Below are positions 33,756 through 45,938 of a stretch of 64,000 nucleotides of DNA, piece after piece. The first letter of the stretch is position 1. Every line of letters starts with the position of its first letter. The position numbers were made by a program, and so were the translations under genes. The notes beneath the pieces are model-generated. The model saw only the letters and a list, made by a program, of their open reading frames with translations, made no database searches and was not told where the DNA came from. Source of the DNA: Microbulbifer agarilyticus (GTDB taxonomy: Bacteria; Pseudomonadota; Gammaproteobacteria; Pseudomonadales; Cellvibrionaceae); the NCBI RefSeq assembly GCF_020171345.1, contig NZ_JAIUZM010000001.1, forward strand, positions 434,001-498,000, written 5' to 3'.

Positions 33756-34195
33756 GAACCACTGTCGCGCTTTGCATTTTGCTAATGACGCCGCAGCCTG
33801 CCGTATCTCAGGAGGATAACGGCACCCTGGAAGATCAGGTTGTAGCAGAAGATAGTGCGGCCATCGAAGACGAGATCAGCGGATTCAATATCGACCAGAC
33901 AATTACCCGCACAGGGCATGATTTCGCGAGGTTTATGAGTGAGTACCGCAACCTGAATTATCCAGACAGCGACTACAACCTCACGATTCAGGAGCGCCCT
34001 TCCGCGCGCTGGGGCAACCTGATTTGGATCACCTACAACAACAAAACCGTGTTTCGGCGCTTTATCAGCCCCAGTACAAACAATATCCGCCAATTGGCAG
34101 AAGAAGCGTCGCAGATGATTCACGAAATGGTATTACAGGAAAAGGTACGGGCGGCCTTTACCGATCACTTTGATTTAGGCAAGGACGAACTCTGA
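33752..34195 (+). CDS. csgE: Curli assembly protein CsgE
   Basis: CsgE caps the CsgG pore on the periplasmic side and gives substrate selectivity. The 147-aa protein has a signal peptide (cleavage near PAVSQ) and an acidic linker, then the family core: TITRTGHDFARFMSEYRNL, LTIQERPSARWGNLIWITYNN and TVFRRFISPSTNNIRQLAEEA. Its ATG overlaps the csgD stop and its own stop overlaps the csgF start by one base, so the genes are tightly coupled. Confidence 0.92.
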   Translation: MRTTVALCILLMTPQPAVSQEDNGTLEDQVVAEDSAAIEDEISGFNIDQTITRTGHDFARFMSEYRNLNYPDSDYNLTIQERPSARWGNLIWITYNNKTVFRRFISPSTNNIRQLAEEASQMIHEMVLQEKVRAAFTDHFDLGKDEL

Positions 34196-34611
34196 TGATA
34201 ATCAAAATAATGCATCAACTGACATTCATTGCTGGCATCGCACTGGGCGGCAGCACACTTGCTACCGAATTGATCTATGAACCGACTAACCCAAACTTTG
34301 GTGGCAACCCACTGAACGGCACCTTTCTGCTACAGAATGCCCAATCCCAGGATGATCACGACGACCCGGATAGCCCGGCAGACCTGTACCAGCAACCCAG
34401 TGCACTGGACCGTTTTACCGACTCACTGGAAACCCGCCTGCTTAATCAGTTGCTGACCGATGTCGGCGATGGCAATAGCGGTGAATTGATCACCGACGAT
34501 TTCATCGTCCAGATTGTGGATAACGATGGTGTGTTGACGGTACTGATTACCGATCGATCCACTGGAGACAAAAGTGAAATTGTAGTGAGCGGATTAAACC
34601 CGACAAATTGA
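34195..34611 (+). CDS. csgF: Curli assembly protein CsgF
   Basis: CsgF joins CsgG at the outer membrane and helps attach the nucleator to the cell. The 138-aa protein has a signal sequence and the typical mature start ATELIYEPTNPNFGGNPLNGT, whose N-terminus inserts in the CsgG channel. The rest (ALDRFTDSLETRLLNQLLTDV, then a beta-rich C-terminus) fits the family length. It starts at the base where csgE ends. Confidence 0.93.
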   Translation: MIIKIMHQLTFIAGIALGGSTLATELIYEPTNPNFGGNPLNGTFLLQNAQSQDDHDDPDSPADLYQQPSALDRFTDSLETRLLNQLLTDVGDGNSGELITDDFIVQIVDNDGVLTVLITDRSTGDKSEIVVSGLNPTN

Positions 34612-34746
34612 TATCCCATTACACGACCAACGAAACGAACCCACTGACGTCAATCATAAATAGGCAAAAGCTATCAGTGCCAACTAGATGCATCCTGGAC
34701 TGATCCGCAATCCGAATAATCGCGAATAATATTGGAGACAAGCGTG

Positions 34747-35610
34747 ATGTTTACTAGAGGTTTCAGACTCGTCGCCACCCTTTCGTTTGTGCTCGCCTTG
34801 AGTGGCTGTGTTCTGGTGAAGCAAACGGGCGAGGCCCTGTTTGGACCTGGCATTCAGGATGCGAAGCTGACACCGCGTAAGAACACCTTCCGTGACCTGC
34901 TCGGCTTGCCGCAGCCCAGAGGAAAAATACTCGCGGCGGTGTACAACTTTCGCGATCAAACAGGCCAGTACAAACCCGCCCCCTCCAGTAGCTTCTCTAC
35001 CGCGGTTACCCAGGGTGCAGCGTCGATGCTGATGAATGTGCTGAACGAATCCGGATGGTTCATTCCACTGGAGCGCGAAGGGCTTCAGAACTTACTGACG
35101 GAGCGCAAGATTGTGCGTGCGGCATTGGCCAAGCCTAACGCACCGGAAAACAATCTGGTGCTGCCCTCACTGGTAGCCGCCAATATTCTGCTCGAAGGCG
35201 GCATCGTCGCCTATGACACCAATATCCGTACCGGTGGTGCCGGTATCCGTTATTTCGGTATCGGCGCGGACGAGCAGTACCGTGTGGACCAGGTGACCGT
35301 AAACCTGCGCGCCGTCGACATTCGCTCCGGCCGCGTCCTTCACTCGGTGTTGACTTCGAAAACGGTGTACTCAAAGGCCATTAGTGCGGACGTATTCCGT
35401 TACGTGAAGTTCAAGCGCTTGCTGGAGATAGAAGTGGGTACCACCACCAACGAACCGGCTCAGCTTGCCATGTTGTCGGCAATGGAGTCGGCAGTGATCC
35501 ACCTGATCAGCCAGGGCATCGTGGCTAACTCCTGGGCACTGGATAACCCCGAAGATATTAATAACCCGGTTCTGCAGTACTACCTGAACGAAGGTACGGC
35601 CATCTTGTAG
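34747..35610 (+). CDS. csgG: Curli secretion channel CsgG
   Basis: CsgG is a nonameric outer-membrane lipoprotein pore exporting curlin subunits. The 287-aa protein has the lipobox LSGC (Cys21) and family blocks KLTPRKNTFRDLLGLPQPRGK, VYNFRDQTGQYKPAPSSSFST, ESGWFIPLEREGLQNLLTER and EGGIVAYDTNIRTGGAGIRYFG. ATG 34747 follows a GGAG site; the open frame back to TTG 34732 includes that site. It lies 135 nt after csgF and 53 nt before the first curlin-repeat gene. Length matches E. coli CsgG (277). Confidence 0.94.
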   Translation: MFTRGFRLVATLSFVLALSGCVLVKQTGEALFGPGIQDAKLTPRKNTFRDLLGLPQPRGKILAAVYNFRDQTGQYKPAPSSSFSTAVTQGAASMLMNVLNESGWFIPLEREGLQNLLTERKIVRAALAKPNAPENNLVLPSLVAANILLEGGIVAYDTNIRTGGAGIRYFGIGADEQYRVDQVTVNLRAVDIRSGRVLHSVLTSKTVYSKAISADVFRYVKFKRLLEIEVGTTTNEPAQLAMLSAMESAVIHLISQGIVANSWALDNPEDINNPVLQYYLNEGTAIL

Positions 35611-35663
35611 ATCGCGTTTTTTCCCGATGCTCGGTCACTAAAAAAATCAAAGAGAAAATATCC

Positions 35664-36218
35664 ATGAATCTCTGGCACGCCAAGTTTGCTAGCCCTTACT
35701 CGAGGTATGTTTCGATTTTCATGCTGGCACTTCCCGGTTCACTGATGGCGCAGGAAATCGAAAGTACAGTGTCCGAACTTTCGACGCTCAGTGAACTCGA
35801 TGTGTCATTCGGTTTTTCTGCCGCCAATATCGCCAATATCTATCAGGAAGGAAATTTCAACCAAGTTTCTGCGAAGCAGACTGGCACAGTAAACTTTCTC
35901 TCTGTGCAGCAGGTGGGCTTCAACAATTTAGTGGTCGCCAATCAGGTCGGTGACGGCAACAGTAGCATCACCACCCAGGCTGGCGAGGGTAATATCGCTG
36001 CACTACTTCAAGCGGGCTATGAAAATTTGATTCTGCTGGAACAGGTGGGCTATGCACATACTGCCGGTATCACCCAGTACGGTGTGCGTAACTCGGCCAC
36101 CGTGGAGCAGGTAGGGCTTAATCACAACGTCACCATCAACCAGCGCGGAAACGGCCTGAGCACCGCGGTTACCCAGACCGGTATTTCCATGAGCACGACA
36201 ATTAATCAATATGACTAG
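35664..36218 (+). CDS. csgB: Curlin-repeat protein, CsgB-like (nucleator candidate 1)
   Basis: A 184-aa secreted protein with a signal sequence ending near SLMAQE and about six curlin-type repeats in which Q.G..N....Q spacing recurs (for example VQQVGFNNLVVANQ and ITQYGVRNSATVEQ). It ends TTINQYD. The small size, position directly after csgG and loose repeats make it a minor subunit or nucleator (CsgB) rather than the main fibre subunit. It overlaps the next gene by 8 nt, so the two are made together. E. coli CsgB is 151 aa with five repeats. Confidence 0.8.
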   Translation: MNLWHAKFASPYSRYVSIFMLALPGSLMAQEIESTVSELSTLSELDVSFGFSAANIANIYQEGNFNQVSAKQTGTVNFLSVQQVGFNNLVVANQVGDGNSSITTQAGEGNIAALLQAGYENLILLEQVGYAHTAGITQYGVRNSATVEQVGLNHNVTINQRGNGLSTAVTQTGISMSTTINQYD

Positions 36219-37161
36219 TCACGCCCTCTCGCGCCTTCAAGACAGTTCGATAGCGAGCGCGCTCACACCCGCGGCTACAATTGCCCTGGTGGCTGCGGCC
36301 ACGTTGCTTCCTTATCCGCCCCTAGTGCAAGCTGAACAAAATACGGTGTATCAGTACCAGGAGGGACTGGATAACTTTGCTCTTATCCAGCAGCAGTTTT
36401 TTAATACTGTGGATAACCAGCTGGAGCAGGATCAGGAAGGCTCGCAAAACACGGTCGAAGCAACACAGAAACAGGAGAGCGGCAGCCTAATCCAGCAGCA
36501 ACAGGACGGCATTTTTAATAAAGCCTATGCACAGCAACAATACGGCACTGGAAATACAACGCACAGTCTACAGGTTGGCACAGAGAATCGCGTAACCAGC
36601 CTACAATCCGTTTCCTATAACAGCCGCGTACAGGTGCAGCAGGGCGGCTTCGGCAACGAGGCCCATGCGCAACAACTTGATGGCAATTTCAATGATTTGC
36701 GCATCCGACAAGTCGGCATACAGAATCGCGCGGAAATTCAGCAAACCAGTGCGTTTTATGCGAGAAGCTTTATCGAACAGCGGGGCAATGACAACACGAC
36801 CACGGTTACGCAAACCGGCATAGCACAGCTGTCAATTTCAGTGCAGGAGGGAGCGTTTAACAAGAGCGTGGTTCAACAGTCTGGTGCACTGCATGCGTCC
36901 GATGTATTTCAAGATGGGCTGGCCAATCAGGCATCCCTATTACAGGCAGGTGACGACAATCAAATCAGCGCCCGCCAGAGCGGTAATTTCAACCAGCTGA
37001 TGATTGAACAGCGTGGCGCCATTGGCCTTGGGGGAAATCACCAGACGATCATAAGCCAGTCGGGTACGCTTAACGCAACTGCTGTTACCCAAACTGGTAT
37101 TTCTTCCAGTGCCACAGTGACCCAGTACGGTGTGGGTAATTCGGTGTCGCTCAGCAACTAA
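36211..37161 (+). CDS. Curlin-repeat protein, larger nucleator or accessory subunit
   Basis: A 316-aa secreted protein: hydrophobic signal region ending LVQAEQ, then Gln/Asn-rich curlin-type repeats (for example VQQGGFGNEAHAQQ, IRQVGIQNRAEIQQ, ISQSGTLNATAVTQ). The N-terminal third is unusually rich in Gln (VYQYQEGLDNFALIQQQ; SLIQQQQDG), unlike the other three curlin-repeat proteins. The C-terminal TAVTQTGISSSATVTQYG resembles the end of the preceding gene. No close E. coli counterpart exists. I infer a minor curli subunit or a second nucleator; the Gln-rich start may give a distinct amyloid segment. Confidence 0.72.
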   Translation: MTSHALSRLQDSSIASALTPAATIALVAAATLLPYPPLVQAEQNTVYQYQEGLDNFALIQQQFFNTVDNQLEQDQEGSQNTVEATQKQESGSLIQQQQDGIFNKAYAQQQYGTGNTTHSLQVGTENRVTSLQSVSYNSRVQVQQGGFGNEAHAQQLDGNFNDLRIRQVGIQNRAEIQQTSAFYARSFIEQRGNDNTTTVTQTGIAQLSISVQEGAFNKSVVQQSGALHASDVFQDGLANQASLLQAGDDNQISARQSGNFNQLMIEQRGAIGLGGNHQTIISQSGTLNATAVTQTGISSSATVTQYGVGNSVSLSN

Positions 37162-37677
37162 TCCGCAACCAGTCAGCAACTAAGTGCGTAAGCGACGCTG
37201 AGTTTTTCTACGGTCACCCGAGTTGCCCTTCTGGCAGATATTCCCTTCGTAAAAATCCTTTTTTGCGCCATAACTGCGCTATTCAGTTATGAGTGCGTAT
37301 TTTCCAGAATTATTGCTGATTAAAAAATTGTACTTTTTTCCTAGATTTTAATGACTTCCCTCCTATAGCGCCCCTCCTTTCGAGCATCAACACTCAAGTA
37401 CAAGGTGATTATTTTTTAGCCTTTTCGGGCCAACTCATGATGACCTGCACGATCAACATTATGGACCGCGCCAATGCTCGGAGGCACCTGCCTTGAATCT
37501 CATATTTGCGCGGGCACCGAACCTCAAGAACTTGGGCAGTGACGCCTCATGAATACGTGGAACAAGTTTCAACGTGAGGCTTCGTGCCGAGGTACATGGC
37601 GCCGGCATACCGTCGCGCCATGTTAATCAGCTTCCAAGGGCTGATTGTATTTAACGTCCGAAGTAAAGGAGCAACTC
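37162..37677 (+). other. Intergenic region before the major curlin genes
   Basis: 516 nt without a supported gene. It is AT-rich around 37290-37350 and probably contains a separate promoter for the two major curlins, which would allow much higher subunit synthesis than of the assembly proteins. A dyad at 37269 is listed separately. The ribosome site AAAGGAG (37665-37671) before the first curlin is strong. Confidence 0.5.
37269..37291. promoter_or_regulatory. Dyad CATAACTG-N7-CAGTTATG
   Basis: A perfect 8+8 inverted repeat with a 7-nt centre (CGCTATT), about 390-410 nt upstream of the first major curlin. It could be an operator for CsgD or another dimeric regulator, or the end of the upstream message; there is no T-tract. 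Confidence 0.4.
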
Positions 37678-38556
37678 ATGAAGACGTTTACCCCGATTGC
37701 GGCTGCAATCTTGCTCGCTGTCAGCGGTTCTGCTTTTGCAGGGAACAATACCGCTACAACGCTGCAAAACGGTGTTGGTAACAACGCCAATGTGAACCAG
37801 ACGGGTCTTCTCACCAACAACAATACTGTGATGCAGGTGCAAACCGGTTTCTTCAATAGTGCCGACGCCTCCCAATCCGCCGAGAATGGCAGCATGATTA
37901 TGCAAACCCAGTTGGGTGCGCTGAACTACGCTTCCTCCACTCAAACGCTCGGCCTCAGTAACACTGCATCGGTTTTGCAGGTGGGTATCGCTAACACCGC
38001 GAAAACCAAGCAAACCGCATCCGGTTTATCCTCAGCCTCAATCGTGCAAACTGGCTTCCTGAACTGGGCCAAAGTAGCGCAAACAGTGAGCCTACTGAGC
38101 TCCGCATCCATCAGTCAAAATGGTATTGGCAACAGCGCCAAAGCCGTACAATTCCTTAGTCTGGCTAACACCTCGGTGATTAATCAGAACGGTGCGTTAA
38201 ACAACGCAGACTCCTGGCAATCGGGGATTATGCAGACGTCCAGCATTACGCAATTGGGCCTCGGTAACGATGCGGACACACGCCAGATTGGTCTGTTTAA
38301 CGACGCAAACATTCTACAGGACGGCCTCGGCAACCAAGCTGACGTGTCTCAGCTGGGCGCTGCAAACTCAGGTAGTACCTCGCAGTTTGGTTTCTTCAAC
38401 GACAGCTACATCGGCCAGGTTGGTGTAGGCCACATGGCAACCACCACTCAGGTTGGTGCGTTCAACAACGCGCTAGTAGGCCAGTTCGGCCTTGTTGGCG
38501 ATACCGCGATGGCCACCCAGATGGGTGTCGGTAACAACGCGGTGATCTTCCAGTAA
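37678..38556 (+). CDS. csgA: Major curlin subunit CsgA-like, 12 repeats (paralogue 1)
   Basis: A 292-aa secreted amyloid subunit. The signal peptide ends SGSAFA. The rest is twelve strand-turn-strand repeats of about 22 residues matching Q.G..N.A...Q, such as LQNGVGNNANVNQ, ISQNGIGNSAKAVQ, ITQLGLGNDADTRQ and the last ATQMGVGNNAVIFQ. E. coli CsgA has five repeats in 151 aa, so this fibre unit is more than twice as long. ATG 37678 follows AAAGGAG. A second gene of identical length follows. The protein should be exported by CsgG and polymerise on the cell surface. Confidence 0.9.
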   Translation: MKTFTPIAAAILLAVSGSAFAGNNTATTLQNGVGNNANVNQTGLLTNNNTVMQVQTGFFNSADASQSAENGSMIMQTQLGALNYASSTQTLGLSNTASVLQVGIANTAKTKQTASGLSSASIVQTGFLNWAKVAQTVSLLSSASISQNGIGNSAKAVQFLSLANTSVINQNGALNNADSWQSGIMQTSSITQLGLGNDADTRQIGLFNDANILQDGLGNQADVSQLGAANSGSTSQFGFFNDSYIGQVGVGHMATTTQVGAFNNALVGQFGLVGDTAMATQMGVGNNAVIFQ

Positions 38557-38579
38557 TTCTGCGAATCCGCGTTTAACGG

Positions 38580-38602
38580 CGAGCGGCTAAACCAGCCGCT
38601 CG
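38580..38602 (+). other. Hairpin between the two major curlin genes
   Basis: CGAGCGGCT-AAACC-AGCCGCTCG, a perfect 9-bp stem with a 5-nt loop and no T-tract, 23 nt after the first curlin stop. It could stabilise the upstream message or reduce read-through, so that the two paralogues are made in unequal amounts. Confidence 0.6.
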
Positions 38603-38680
38603 TTCGCTATTTAACGACACAGGAAACCACCCACGCTATTTCAAAAAATTCCTTTCGATGTGGGAAGTGAGGGAGTTCAA

Positions 38681-39559
38681 ATGAAGCATCTAGCGCATAT
38701 CAGCACCGCCGCGATGCTCGCAGTAAGCAGCGCGGCGATGGCCGATTCCAATACAGCATGGCTGACTCAGACAGGTGTCGGCAATACCGCAAGCGTGGAT
38801 CAGACCGATGCGGCCGCGATGGGCAATACCATTCACCAGACACAAACCGGCTTTTTCAATCAGGCACATGCGATGCAGGTTGGTGAAACCGGCAGCGTCA
38901 TTTATCAGACCCAAGAAGGGTCACTGAATGATGCTTACTCGCTGCAGTCATATGGCGCAAACAACTTTAGCGATATTCAGCAGCAGGGCTTTGCCAACAC
39001 GGCAAACACCCTGCAAGTGGGATCGTTCAACAGTAGCGCCGTGATCTCGCAGCAGGGCACCGGTAATAACGCGCGTATTGATCAGGCGGCCGGTACGGAT
39101 AACACCGCGATCATCCAGCAGAATGGTCTGGTACACAATGCGTACATCGGTCAGTTCTTTAGTGCCGACTCCACGGCCTATGTATATCAGGAGGGTACCG
39201 GGAACGATGCCGCAATTCTCCAGGGCGGCATTGGCCACACGGCAATGGTCAACCAGGCTGGTGCAGCCAACAATGCAACCATTACCCAGGTAGGTTTCTA
39301 CAACCATGCCGTAGTGACCCAGAACGGCTTTGGAAATGATGCCTACATTACCCAGTTTGGCCTGTATAGCAGCGCATCCATCACCCAGGATGGCGCCCTG
39401 AACCACGCCAGTATCCTGCAGCAGGGGCTCGGTGGGCACAACGCGATGATTAGCCAGAGCGGTAGCCTGAACAACGCCATGGTGATCCAGAGCGGGCTGT
39501 CCGAGACTGCCATTGTCACCCAGGTTGGCGTAGGCAATCAGGCGGTGATTTTGCAGTAG
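38681..39559 (+). CDS. csgA: Major curlin subunit CsgA-like, 12 repeats (paralogue 2)
   Basis: A 292-aa secreted protein with a signal peptide ending AAMA and twelve repeats, from LTQTGVGNTASVDQ to VTQVGVGNQAVILQ. Length and repeat number equal those of the upstream paralogue, but the repeat sequences differ throughout (more Tyr and acidic residues: IYQTQEGSLNDAYSLQ, YVYQEGTGNDAAILQ). So this is an old duplication kept in register. ATG 38681 follows GGGAG. The gene ends the curli locus at a strong terminator. No csgC is seen. Confidence 0.9.
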   Translation: MKHLAHISTAAMLAVSSAAMADSNTAWLTQTGVGNTASVDQTDAAAMGNTIHQTQTGFFNQAHAMQVGETGSVIYQTQEGSLNDAYSLQSYGANNFSDIQQQGFANTANTLQVGSFNSSAVISQQGTGNNARIDQAAGTDNTAIIQQNGLVHNAYIGQFFSADSTAYVYQEGTGNDAAILQGGIGHTAMVNQAGAANNATITQVGFYNHAVVTQNGFGNDAYITQFGLYSSASITQDGALNHASILQQGLGGHNAMISQSGSLNNAMVIQSGLSETAIVTQVGVGNQAVILQ

Positions 39560-39590
39560 TTCTCGCTAGCGCTTTCTGCAGAGCAAAAAC

Positions 39591-39620
39591 AAACAAGGCG
39601 GCCAATGGCCGCCTTGTTTT
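39591..39620. terminator. Bidirectional intrinsic terminator
   Basis: AAACAAGGCGGCCA-A-TGGCCGCCTTGTTTT, a 14-bp stem with flanking A and T runs between the convergent curli operon and greA. Confidence 0.92.
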
Positions 39621-39637
39621 ATCCACAACAGAAAAAA

Positions 39638-40114
39638 TCAGATGTGTTCGACGGAGTCGATCTCGTACTCCACCGCGCCGGACGGGGTGTTCACCACAGC
39701 GATATCCCCCTCTTCCTTACCAATCAAGGCGCGCGCAATCGGTGAGTTCACAGAAATTTTCTTCTGCTTCACATCCGCCTCATCGTCACCGACGATTTTG
39801 TAGGTTACTTCGCTGTCATCTTCCATATGGATGATGGTCACGGTGGTGCCAAAGATCACTTTACCGGAGGGCTCGATGGCTTTGACATCGATAACCTGTG
39901 CCAGGGACAACTTGGCTTCAATTTCCTGAATGCGACCTTCGATGAAACCCTGCTTCTCACGGGCAGCGTGGTACTCGGCGTTTTCTTTCAGGTCGCCGTG
40001 CTCGCGGGCTTCGGCGATCGCCTGTACAACGGCGGGGCGCTGCACCTTCTTCAGGTCTTCCAGTTCGATGCGCAGTGCTTCGGCGCCTTCAACGGTCATA
40101 GGTACGCGGTTCAT
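39638..40114 (-). CDS. greA: Transcript cleavage factor GreA
   Basis: GreA rescues backtracked RNA polymerase by stimulating transcript cleavage. The 158-aa protein has the N-terminal coiled coil with the acidic tip [21 protein letters not shown] split around residue 40 and a C-terminal FKBP-like domain ([20 protein letters not shown] block, here [16 protein letters not shown]). ATG 40114 is preceded by GGAGG; an upstream ATG at 40159 gives an extension not seen in the family. Position after carB is conserved in gammaproteobacteria. Confidence 0.95.
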   Translation of the reverse strand: MNRVPMTVEGAEALRIELEDLKKVQRPAVVQAIAEAREHGDLKENAEYHAAREKQGFIEGRIQEIEAKLSLAQVIDVKAIEPSGKVIFGTTVTIIHMEDDSEVTYKIVGDDEADVKQKKISVNSPIARALIGKEEGDIAVVNTPSGAVEYEIDSVEHI

Positions 40115-40262
40115 GGGGAACCTCCAGAATCTCAATATTTCACGGCGCCCAGGGAGCAACCGCGATGGTTTTTATACGGTATTACTTGAACGAAAAAGCT
40201 CCGCCAAATGGCAGAGCTTTTTACTTGCGCCACTAGCTAAAGCGGCGCTATTGGCTCGTCGA

Positions 40263-43493
<3,231 letters not shown>

Positions 43494-43586
43494 CTTTCTT
43501 CCGAATCTAGCCGGCCGCAGCCGGTGGATAAAATTCTGGTCTTGCATCGCAGGAGCCCGTTAAAGCCCCTGCCGTGAGAGCGGCGC

Positions 43587-44756
43587 TTAGCGGCGCGCTT
43601 CCATCATCTCGATAAACTGGTCGAACAGCGGCGCCACATCGTGTGGGCCTGGGCTCGCTTCCGGGTGGCCCTGGAAGCTGAACGCCGGCTTGTCGGTCAG
43701 GCGAATACCCTGCAGGGTGCCGTCGAACAGGGACTTGTGGGTGATTTCCACGTTGTCCGGCAGAGAGTCCATGTCCACCGCAAAACCGTGGTTCTGCGCG
43801 GTGATCATCACCTTGGTGGAGTTCAGGTCCTGCACCGGGTGGTTACCACCGTGGTGGCCGAATTTCATTTTTGCGGTTTTGGCGCCAACCGCCAGGCCCA
43901 GCAGCTGGTGACCCAGGCAGATGCCGTAAGTCGGCAGGCTGGTGTCGAGGATTTCCTGGATCGCCTTGATCGCGTAATCACACGGCTCGGGGTCGCCGGG
44001 GCCGTTGGACAGGAAGACACCGTCCGGATTCATCGCCAGCACGTCGGAGGCAGGAGTTTCTGCCGGTACCACGGTGATGCTGCAGCCGCGATCCACCAGC
44101 ATGCGCAGGATGTTGCGCTTCACGCCGAAGTCGTACGCCACAACCTTATACGGTTGCGCCGCCGGTGCCGGCTTGTGGCCCTGGCCCAGTTCCCAGGTAC
44201 CTTCGTTGAAGTCGTACTGCTCTTTGGTGGAAACCACCTTGGCCAGATCCATGCCTTTCAGGCCGGCAAACTCCTGGGCCTTCTTCAGGGCTTCCGCCTC
44301 ATCAATGCCCTCGCCGGCAATAATGCAGCCGCTCTGCGCACCTTTGTCGCGCAGGATACGGGTCAGGCGACGGGTATCGATATCGGCGATGCCGACGATA
44401 TTGCGCGTCTTCAGGTAATCTTCCAGAGACTGTTCGTTACGGAAGCTAGAAGCCAGCAGCGGCAGATCGCGGATTACCAGACCGGCAGACCAGATCTCGG
44501 CACACTCTTCGTCTTCAGAGTTGGTACCGGTATTGCCGATGTGAGGATAAGTCAGGGTAACGATCTGGCGGGCGTAGGATGGATCGGTCAGGATTTCCTG
44601 ATAACCGGTCATGGAGGTATTGAAGACTACCTCACCAACAGTTGAGCCTTCCGCGCCAATAGCGCGACCGCGGAAGACACTGCCATCGGCGAGCACCAGC
44701 AGTGCCGGGGTGGTGCTGGGCATCAAGGATTCCGGCGTGGGAACAGCGTTGTTCAA
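43587..44756 (-). CDS. carA: Carbamoyl-phosphate synthase small subunit
   Basis: CarA is the glutamine amidotransferase subunit. The 389-aa protein has the N-terminal domain ([22 protein letters not shown]) and a class-I GATase domain with nucleophile [13 protein letters not shown] and the His-Glu of [12 protein letters not shown]. The start is uncertain: TTG 44756 has GGAG 6 nt upstream, while ATG 44723 gives [14 protein letters not shown], closer to the E. coli N-terminus but without a clear ribosome site. It lies 93 nt before carB. Confidence 0.94.
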   Translation of the reverse strand: MNNAVPTPESLMPSTTPALLVLADGSVFRGRAIGAEGSTVGEVVFNTSMTGYQEILTDPSYARQIVTLTYPHIGNTGTNSEDEECAEIWSAGLVIRDLPLLASSFRNEQSLEDYLKTRNIVGIADIDTRRLTRILRDKGAQSGCIIAGEGIDEAEALKKAQEFAGLKGMDLAKVVSTKEQYDFNEGTWELGQGHKPAPAAQPYKVVAYDFGVKRNILRMLVDRGCSITVVPAETPASDVLAMNPDGVFLSNGPGDPEPCDYAIKAIQEILDTSLPTYGICLGHQLLGLAVGAKTAKMKFGHHGGNHPVQDLNSTKVMITAQNHGFAVDMDSLPDNVEITHKSLFDGTLQGIRLTDKPAFSFQGHPEASPGPHDVAPLFDQFIEMMEARR

Positions 44757-44862
44757 TTCAATCTCCAGTCGTCAGAACAGCTTGCGGGCGGGGTGAGAGG
44801 GCGCACATTTACGTGCCACAACAGGCGAAGTTTCAGCTGCAACTTATTACCCTGTGCCCTTT

Positions 44863-44900
44863 ATAAAAAAGCGAGATGAAACTTCTGCTTCATCTCGCTT
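44863..44900 (-). terminator. Intrinsic terminator, minus strand
   Basis: On the minus strand AAGCGAGATGAA and TTCATCTCGCTT form a 12-bp stem with an 8-nt loop, followed by TTTT. It ends the transcript coming from the YfiR-like gene and separates it from carAB. Confidence 0.85.
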
Positions 44901-45196
44901 ATTTATAGAGTTCTTTTCGGGCGCTCACTGAGGCTTTCACCTTGGCTCTCACGGTTTGGCCGGCAACCAGTTCGGTGGTTTGGTGGGCGGGAAATAACCG
45001 CCAACACCGGCGCAATTTTTGGCAGGAAAGCCACGGGCTCTGCGGCCATTATGGCGCGAGCAACTACTGTGGGGCCTCTCCAAGCCGGGCGCAGATTCTA
45101 CGGGAAAATGCCCTAGCCGGCTAGTACAATTTTACGCCAGATATGAAAAACCGCACGGGACTGTGCACTCACGGCCAATCGGGAGCCCAAAGCAGA
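44901..45196. other. Non-coding gap downstream of YfiR-like gene
   Basis: About 300 nt between a terminator and the YfiR-like stop codon. Only short frames without family features occur. I see no promoter, repeat or RNA gene in it. Confidence 0.5.
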
Positions 45197-45796
45197 TTAG
45201 TTGACCTCTCGGGTCAGGCGAAACAGGCTGTTACCCATCTTCAGTTCGGCGCGGTCGAGGCGCGTCTTATTCAACTGCAGCGACATGTTGGCGCCACTGC
45301 CGGCAAACTCCACCATGCCCCCCAGCTGGTTGAAGCGACTGACATCGCTCACCGTCAGCACCGGGAAGAATTCCAGCGCCCCCACAGCCTTGGCCACCGG
45401 CTCCAGCCCCAGCTCACTGCCCATCACCATAATCTGGCAACGCCGTGCGCGCATGGTCTCACCGTCGTTAACGGTCTCCAGCGCAACCATACGCCCCTGG
45501 ATACGGTGGCGATGAAAACGTGCAGTCAGCGCAGGTACCAGCGCCTCATCGCCCATCACACAGATGCGGAAAGGCGCGTTGGAGCCGTTAAAGACCTCGA
45601 TAGGCCATTGGAAGTGGTGGGCGAAGTGGACGATATAGTCGACCATCACCTTGCGCCCGAGATCGGTGTCGGAGAGTTGCTCGGCGGCGGAGGGCGTCGC
45701 CGTACTCACCCCCAGAATCAGCAACAAACCCACAACACCACGCCACCAGCCAAAAGACTTGGACGAGCGCGAGTAATGGAAGGCTGACTTCAACAT
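45197..45796 (-). CDS. YfiR-family periplasmic protein
   Basis: A 199-aa exported protein (signal region LLLILGVSTATPSAAEQ). The core KVMVDYIVHFAHHFQWPIEVF, FRICVMGDEALVPAL, CQIMVMGSELGLEPV, GALEFFPVLTVSDVSRFNQLGGMVEF and MSLQLNKTRLDRAELKMGNSL follows the YfiR pattern (KY...FEWP; ICV.G; ...LTVSD...F...GG.I.F; IN...L..). In Pseudomonas, YfiR represses the diguanylate cyclase YfiN; no yfiN or yfiB is adjacent here. It lies between dapB-side genes and carA, interrupting a usually compact cluster. Confidence 0.82.
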   Translation of the reverse strand: MLKSAFHYSRSSKSFGWWRGVVGLLLILGVSTATPSAAEQLSDTDLGRKVMVDYIVHFAHHFQWPIEVFNGSNAPFRICVMGDEALVPALTARFHRHRIQGRMVALETVNDGETMRARRCQIMVMGSELGLEPVAKAVGALEFFPVLTVSDVSRFNQLGGMVEFAGSGANMSLQLNKTRLDRAELKMGNSLFRLTREVN

Positions 45797-45938
45797 GGCT
45801 GGGGGTCACCAAAATAAAGATTTCCCCACACTGTGGATGTACAACGCGGGCTAACCCAAAGGGTAGTATCCGCAGCCAGCGCTCACCATCGTCGCAGCGC
45901 GAGGTGAGCGCCAAAAGTACTTAGCGATAAATACCGGA

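Noticed and set aside
44901-45196. A possible small gene (60-61 codon frames) in the carA-YfiR gap
   Set aside because: Overlapping frames without ribosome sites or plausible protein composition.
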